This document shows, piece after piece, positions 59,701 through 64,000 of a DNA stretch of 64,000 bases; position 1 is the first letter of the stretch, and each line of letters opens with the position of its first letter. The notes under the pieces were generated by a model. It saw only the letters and a list, made by a program, of their open reading frames with translations. It did not search any database and had not been told where the DNA came from. The stretch is from Nitrospirota bacterium (lineage in GTDB: Bacteria; Nitrospirota; Nitrospiria; Nitrospirales; UBA8639). The stretch is taken from NCBI GenBank assembly GCA_011088105.1, contig JAALKI010000004.1, positions 38,997 to 102,996 on the forward strand, read 5' to 3'. The translations under genes and the position numbers were made by a program.

Positions 59701-61107
59701 TCACTGATGGTATCCCCACGTCTTTTCCTCAGCATCGAAGTATTCGTCATCAAGGTGTTTTTGGGCTACGCCGCTCGTCATCGCCGCTTTGGCGACTGCC
59801 TTGGTGACAGTCTTATGCACCGTGGGATCAAGGGGGCTGGGCACAATTTCGCCTTGAGGCGTGGTCTCGATGAGGGCCTGGACTGCAGCAAGCAGCATGG
59901 ACTCGTTGATCTCCATCGCTCGCGTTTCCAATGCCCCTTTGAAAATCCCAGGATAAGCCAGCAAGTTGTTGACGTATCGTCCATCCGAATAGAAGGCGGC
60001 TCCAGCCTTCAGCGCTTGCTCCTCGGTAATTTCCGGGACAGGATTGGTCAATGCCAGGATGATTTGTCCTTTTTTTACCATGGATGGATCAATTAATCCT
60101 TCAACGCCAGTCGTTGAAATGACAACGTCGCAGCGCTTCATAATCTCTTCCAGAGAGGCACTGTTCTGACGAAACTCTTCCAGACGATCGATCGCCGCAG
60201 GATTATTGTCACAACACCAGACGTTACGTTTCGTATAGGCCATGATCAGACGGGCAATTGCGCTTCCAGCCGCACCAAGTCCAACTTGACCAATCTGGAC
60301 TTTCTCCAGATCGCCTTTGACCATTCGGCATGCGTTGATGACGGCAGATAAACAGACGACAGCCGTCCCATCTTGGTCATCATGCATCACAGGAATATTC
60401 AGGTGTTTCACCAGTGCAGATTCGATTTCAAAGCATTCCGGGGCCGAAATATCCTCCAAATGAATTGCCCCGAATCCAGGCGAGATCCGTATGGCGGTAT
60501 CGATAAACTCCTGTGGGTCTGTGGTATTGATCGGAATAGGGATCATGTTGTATCCGGTAAATTTTCTAAATAGGGCAGCTTTCCCTTCCATGACAGGCAT
60601 GGCGGCCAAGGGGCCAATATTCCCCAATCCCAGAGTCCTGCTCCCATTAGTTAGAAGGGCTACTGTCTGGTGAATCCAGGTGTAATTGTACGCCTCATTT
60701 GGATAATTCTGGATGAGCCGGCAAACATCTGCCACGCCCGGTGTGTACACTGCCCGCATGTCGTTAGTGGTGTCAATCGAGTGGTTTAACTCCATCTTGA
60801 TTTTTCCACCCTGATGTCGTTCCAGCACTTCATCAATGATTTGCTCAACGATGGTCTTCTTTAATGCATGAATGGCCTTGAGGATTCGGAGAAAGTGTTC
60901 TCGATCATTGGCAATAATGGTGACATCTCGCCAGATGTAAAATTTTCCAAGCTTCCGTGTTTTGACATCACCCACACTTCCGCCTTCGTTTGCAATTGCT
61001 GTCATAAATTCCGCTAATACGCCAACTTGATTTTCGCTCTTATAGCGGATCATTCGGATAAATTCCGTTTTTCCAGTTCGAGATAGGATGGGTCTATTAT
61101 CTGTCAT
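59701..61107 (-). CDS. NAD-dependent malic enzyme with N-terminal ACT domain
   Basis: Oxidatively decarboxylates malate to pyruvate, 468 residues. An ACT-like regulatory domain (about 20-90; NQVGVLAEFMTAIANEGGSVGD) comes first. The malic-enzyme core follows with YTPGVADVC, NGSRTLGLGNIGPLAAMPVMEGKA, the metal site HDDQDGTAVV, and GLGAAGSAIARL for NAD. The start at 61107 is preferred because AAGGAG lies nine bases upstream; an ATG at 61140 precedes it. The cofactor cannot be fixed by eye. The ACT domain suggests allosteric control by an amino acid. Confidence 0.93.
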   Translation of the reverse strand: MTDNRPILSRTGKTEFIRMIRYKSENQVGVLAEFMTAIANEGGSVGDVKTRKLGKFYIWRDVTIIANDREHFLRILKAIHALKKTIVEQIIDEVLERHQGGKIKMELNHSIDTTNDMRAVYTPGVADVCRLIQNYPNEAYNYTWIHQTVALLTNGSRTLGLGNIGPLAAMPVMEGKAALFRKFTGYNMIPIPINTTDPQEFIDTAIRISPGFGAIHLEDISAPECFEIESALVKHLNIPVMHDDQDGTAVVCLSAVINACRMVKGDLEKVQIGQVGLGAAGSAIARLIMAYTKRNVWCCDNNPAAIDRLEEFRQNSASLEEIMKRCDVVISTTGVEGLIDPSMVKKGQIILALTNPVPEITEEQALKAGAAFYSDGRYVNNLLAYPGIFKGALETRAMEINESMLLAAVQALIETTPQGEIVPSPLDPTVHKTVTKAVAKAAMTSGVAQKHLDDEYFDAEEKTWGYHQ

Positions 61108-61309
61108 GGTCTTTGATCTCCTTGGATTCTCACGGCTCACAGCGTCTGCCCCTCTCCCCTATGACACCATAAGGTTAAACAGACTATCAGGTTTTAGGTA
61201 ACACTGTGGAAAGCGTTGCTTGGCGAGGTGTGCGGCTACCGATTGTCCCTTTGTAAGCCTGTAGTCACAACAGTTACGATAATTTTGGAACTAGGTTGGA
61301 ATTTAAAAT

Positions 61310-61332
61310 CATACGCTCAAAATGAGCGTATG
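61310..61332. repeat. Perfect inverted repeat upstream of the malic enzyme gene
   Basis: CATACGCTC, loop AAAAT, GAGCGTATG: nine perfectly paired bases. On the minus strand the right-hand side is followed by ATTTTAAATT. It lies about 200 bases upstream of the malic enzyme start. It could be an operator for an HTH regulator or a terminator. No regulator gene is adjacent. A remnant of a lost toxin-antitoxin or transcription-factor locus is another option. Confidence 0.6.
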
Positions 61333-61381
61333 CACAATCTTTTAGCCTAAAAGGTTGACCAATAAAAAGCAAGGTTGAACA

Positions 61382-61505
61382 AGGGGTCAAGTCTAGTTTT
61401 ATATGTTTACGTCTCATAGCAATCTATTCAGTCCACTGACAGACCACGACATCTTTCATGCTTTGTCTCCGATACCTACCTCGCTCCCTTCATCTCTGAT
61501 GAACA
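61382..61505 (+). repeat. Dispersed repeat, copy B (long form)
   Basis: AGGGGTCAAGTCTAGTTTTA starts the copy, which shares the core with copy A. A second shared block, CTTTGTCTCCGAT (61462-61474), occurs at almost the same distance in copy D (62942). The two are similar for about 110-120 bases, so the full element is at least that long, and A, C and E may be shorter or more diverged copies. No open frame within it is convincing. Confidence 0.7.
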
Positions 61506-61599
61506 TGAATGATGGATTTCCTTCTCCGCTATCCTTCCAAAACGCATTATGCTAAATTGCCTTGCTTTGGAATCCTTTCACACAAGGCGGTATTTGAAC

Positions 61600-62448
61600 A
61601 TGAGAAACTCATATCACACCATACCATTTCGTTTGCTGATATCCACTGGACTCTTCCTATTTTCGACATTCTTTCTTTTCAACGTTGCCGGAGCTGAGAA
61701 CAGGCTAAAACCCGAGCTAAGTACGTTGGACAGTGTCCTGAAAAAAGGGAAATTGCGGGTAGGGGTTTCCTTATTCACCCCCTGGACACTTAAAAATAAG
61801 CAGGGGGAACTTATTGGTTTTGAAATTGATGTGGCGAAGCAATTGGCCAAAGACCTAGGAGTTCAGCTGGAATTCAGTGAGTTTGAGTGGAAGGATATTT
61901 TACCAGCGTTATTGAAGAACAACATCGACATTATCATCGCAGGCATGGTGATTACACCACAACGCGCCCTCAAAGTGAATTTCAGTCAAGCTTACGCCGA
62001 CTCAGGAATCGGGTTAGCAACCAATATGACACTTACGAAAAATTCACAGGCCTGAACAACCTCAACCAACCAAATACCAAAATTGCGGTTGTTGCAGGAA
62101 CAGTGGCAGAAGGCCTGGCGCAACGCATTTTCCCAAAAACAACGATCAAAATTTTTCAAAAAAGTGCAGAGGCAATCCAAGCTGTCACACAAGGTACCGT
62201 CCATGCCTATGTCGAGCACAATCCCATTCCTACCTTTATCGCTTTAGACCACCCCCAAAAGGTCGATGAACCGTTATCCAAACCTCTTCTCACCACCAAA
62301 TCCGGATTTGCCGTCAACAAAGGGAGTTTTGATTTCATCAACTTCCTCAATGCCTGGATAACAACAAGCCGATGCCTGGCTCACTTCTGCGCATGAGTAT
62401 TGGTTCAAATCATTGCGATGGCGACGAGAGGTTGAGAAGAACAAATGA
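61600..62448 (+). pseudogene. Family 3 solute-binding protein gene with two compensating frameshifts
   Basis: Encodes a periplasmic amino-acid-type binding protein. There is a signal peptide (PFRLLISTGLFLFSTFFLF), then LRVGVSLFTPWTLKNKQG, GFEIDVAKQLAKDLGVQLE and the family motif FEWKDILPALLKNNIDIIIAGM. Near 62034-62037 a one-base loss moves the frame; the new frame reads KFTGLNN, IAVVAGTVAEGLAQRI and LTTKSGFAVNKGSFDF. Near 62358-62362 one extra base restores the first frame, giving AWIQQADAWLTSAHEYWFKS and a stop at 62448. No permease gene is adjacent. Two indels could also be sequencing errors. Confidence 0.8.
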
Positions 62449-62840
62449 ATTGGGCGATCAACTATGAAGAGCAGAGACCTCAAACGATATGGTACTGGCT
62501 CCTGGCTCTTACCTTACCCATTTTAATGGCAGCAGACATCGCTGAACATTCTAGGACCGGTCCTTTCTTACCTGAAAAACAGTCTTATCGCTCAAACTTA
62601 TCAGACATCGTCATAGAATCATCAGGCTGGCGGGAAAAAAAACAGGAAACCATTGACTGGCGAAACCCGCGCTCTCCAGAAATCAAATGGCGAACAGAGC
62701 CGAGGGTTACTAGCCAAGAGTCAACAACAAGGAAACGGCTTCAGTTATTTCCTGCTTATCGCCCTGGAGAAACATCAGCATTTGATTTTGAGGAGCGAGA
62801 AGATAAATCATTAATCAAAATTTTTGAATTTGGCCATTGA
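62445..62840 (+). CDS. Small single-pass membrane protein of unknown function
   Basis: A 131-residue protein with one hydrophobic segment (WYWLLALTLPILMAA, about 16-30), a charged middle with repeated tryptophans and arginines, and an acidic C-terminal part (FDFEEREDKSLIKIFEF). No family is recognised. Its ATG overlaps the stop of the broken binding-protein gene by four bases, so it was probably the next gene in that operon. It may be an accessory of that transporter or an orphan. Confidence 0.45.
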   Translation: MNWAINYEEQRPQTIWYWLLALTLPILMAADIAEHSRTGPFLPEKQSYRSNLSDIVIESSGWREKKQETIDWRNPRSPEIKWRTEPRVTSQESTTRKRLQLFPAYRPGETSAFDFEEREDKSLIKIFEFGH

Positions 62841-62941
62841 GTCCTGTCTACCCCCCTCACACCCTAAGTTTATCAAACCCCGATCTTGCTATCACGCGGC
62901 GAACCCTTTTGAACTTCATCTGGCAAAATCATACTGAAGTA

Positions 62942-63060
62942 ATAGAGTTAGGTCTTGTTTCATGTATTCAGTTGCTATAGCAATCTCTTCATAACATTTA
63001 AGAGTACAACCTTTTTTATTCTTTGTCTCCGATGACAACTCCGTTTTCTTCATCATGCCA
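62942..63060 (+). repeat. Dispersed repeat, copy D (long form)
   Basis: ATAGAGTTAGGTCTTGTTTC begins it. AGCAATCT occurs in both B and D, then CTTTGTCTCCGAT recurs at almost the same spacing as in copy B, and a CTTCATC follows in both. The 457-base gap 62841-63297 holds this repeat and no supported gene. A minus-strand frame across it has no recognisable protein pattern. Confidence 0.65.
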
Positions 63061-63297
63061 TGTTGAATAGCTTCCATGTTTCCCAACAAAAGCAAAGCGA
63101 AAAGACTCAAAAAGGTCAACCCACGTTGAGTTTCAATACTGTTCAAGGCCAACGGGTGGCCCCTCGCCTTGTTCTTTGCATTGCACTTTTCATTCCTGAT
63201 AAATATGAAGGATGCATTCTGGTGCCATCGATGATCTTCTCTGTGATATGGTAAACCAATCGGCAATCAGACAATTCTCGCTTTATTAGATACACCT

Positions 63298-63786
63298 ATG
63301 AAAACGTTGTATCTCGTTCGACACGCCAACTCTTCCTGGGATAATGCCAGCCAGTCCGATCATGACCGTCCCTTAAACCCTAGAGGGGAACAGGACGCGC
63401 CTCGAATGGGAAACCGCTTACAAAAACATGATCCCCAGCCAGCAATTATTATTTCGAGCTCCGCTGTGCGTGCTCAAACCACCGCGATTATTCTGGCAAC
63501 CACCATTGGCTATTCCGAATCGGACATTACGATTGACGACCGTCTATATGGGGCCGAGCCCAAGGATGTCATGTCCATCATTGCTGAGTTGGATGAAACA
63601 ATTGATTGCGCTATGTTGGTTGGTCATAATCCCACCTTCATCACACTTGTCAATGCCTTGGGTCACTGCAATCTCGACACTATGCCGACCTGCAGCATGG
63701 CCGTTCTGACCTTTTCCACTAACTCTTGGAAGAAACTCGCCAAAGTTCAAGGCACGCTAGTGGATTTTGATTTCCCCAAGCAATAA
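63298..63786 (+). CDS. SixA-like histidine phosphatase
   Basis: A 162-residue member of the histidine phosphatase (phosphoglycerate-mutase-like) superfamily. MKTLYLVRHANSSWD carries the RHx motif with catalytic H9. DHDRPLNPRGEQDAPRMG is typical of the SixA subfamily. The second arm GHNPTFITLVNAL carries the later His. SixA removes phosphate from histidine of phosphorelay or PTS proteins. The partner is unknown. A decayed partial copy exists at 57042-57266, and dispersed repeats flank the gene on both sides (D upstream, C downstream). Confidence 0.9.
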   Translation: MKTLYLVRHANSSWDNASQSDHDRPLNPRGEQDAPRMGNRLQKHDPQPAIIISSSAVRAQTTAIILATTIGYSESDITIDDRLYGAEPKDVMSIIAELDETIDCAMLVGHNPTFITLVNALGHCNLDTMPTCSMAVLTFSTNSWKKLAKVQGTLVDFDFPKQ

Positions 63787-63815
63787 ACGACCATGTTGGT
63801 CTGTACGAGCCTGGA

Positions 63816-63872
63816 ATAGGGTCAAATCTAGTTTTATATATTTAAGAACCACAGCAATCCCTTCAAGCTACC
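63816..63872 (+). repeat. Dispersed repeat, copy C
   Basis: ATAGGGTCAAATCTAGTTTT then ATATATTTAAGAACCACAGCAATC. It matches copy A nearly throughout, including TTTAAG and CAGCAA, with a few base changes. It lies just downstream of the intact sixA-like gene and next to the stop of the minus-strand gene at the window edge. Confidence 0.75.
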
Positions 63873-63888
63873 TAAAACCATGCCCTTT

Positions 63889-64000
63889 TCAAAACCTTTG
63901 TTCATTTTTCCCCAAAAAACGACCGATCATTCTTAGCCGATCCCCCTCTGTAAGCTTCCCCGTCAAGCGGACAGGTTCAACATAGAGTTTTCCGGCCTTT
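63889..64000 (-). CDS. C-terminal end of a gene cut by the window edge
   Basis: The last 36 codons of a minus-strand frame, ending in TGA at 63889-63891. The readable part includes GKLYVEPVRLTGKLTEGDRL and then RMIGRFLGKN, which looks like real coding sequence with no stop from the edge inwards. Family not identified. The true start lies beyond 64000. Confidence 0.5.
   Translation of the reverse strand, partial: KAGKLYVEPVRLTGKLTEGDRLRMIGRFLGKNEQRF

Noticed and set aside
62916..63266. Minus-strand frame of 116 codons across repeat D
   Set aside because: Much of it is the repeat itself and the product has no protein-like features.
63767..63985. Plus-strand frame of 72 codons at the right edge
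   Set aside because: Overlaps the sixA-like gene end and repeat C; the minus-strand frame fits coding sequence better.

Overview
The window is about 64 kb of bacterial chromosome with moderate GC (a little under 50% by eye). Most of it is housekeeping genes, and the last 8 kb is a decaying accessory tract. The gene content suggests a free-living Gram-negative, possibly of Nitrospirota (Nitrospira-like) affinity. Pointers are a long cobalamin-dependent ribonucleotide reductase, a short 198-residue EF-Ts, a tandem DUF507 pair, DUF4321, an FtsEX-EnvC-CtpA block, a single-chain glycine decarboxylase and a large NHL-repeat protein. The taxonomic call is an inference from gene set and style, not from a marker-gene match. 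No tRNA, rRNA, CRISPR array or intact transposase gene was seen.

Layout. 0-4.3 kb: a small membrane protein, then nrdJ behind a promoter whose -35 hexamer overlaps a good NrdR box. 4.4-9.4 kb (minus): gcvP, a dicarboxylate/glutamate symporter and a phosphopantetheinyl transferase. 9.6-10.7 kb (minus): two DUF507 genes and a cyclophilin-like gene. 10.9-17.5 kb: a YprB-like nuclease coupled to a PP2C phosphatase, two divergent non-haem-iron oxygenase-like genes, recN, trxA, a secreted small protein and a SleB-type hydrolase. 17.6-20.5 kb (minus): a methyltransferase behind a ProA-like gene that lacks the ProA catalytic cysteine. 20.8-24.7 kb (plus): rpsB-tsf-pyrH-frr-alr. 24.8-31.6 kb: a secreted GlcG/HbpS-like protein, an alcohol dehydrogenase, mtgA, a TlpA plus YyaL-type thioredoxin-fold pair, and a POT transporter.

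From 50.6 kb back to 32.0 kb every gene is on the minus strand, in nearly continuous blocks: ffh-rpsP-rimM-trmD-rplS-rnhB-yraN (protein targeting, ribosome and tRNA maturation); ftsE-ftsX-envC-ctpA-HAD (division and cell-wall control); and NHL protein-guaB-guaA-rsuA-aspS (GMP synthesis and translation). Next come DUF4321, uvrB, a secreted TPR protein and a DUF2130 coiled-coil protein.

56.5-64 kb is different. It is gene-poor and holds five copies of a short dispersed repeat (GTCAAGTCTAGTTTTATAT-like), a decayed copy of the sixA-type phosphatase gene that survives intact at 63.3 kb, a solute-binding-protein gene broken by two compensating frameshifts, a truncated GYD-family gene, and an open minus-strand coding remnant that ends at one of the repeats. 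Among them sit intact genes for a malic enzyme, a cupin, a DUF2784 protein and two unknown membrane proteins. The window runs out inside the 3' end of another minus-strand gene.

No clear new defence or biosynthetic system was found. The best leads are the dispersed repeat family with its associated gene decay, the cysteine-less ProA paralogue paired with a methyltransferase, the two-propeller NHL protein leading the gua genes, and the divergent oxygenase pair.
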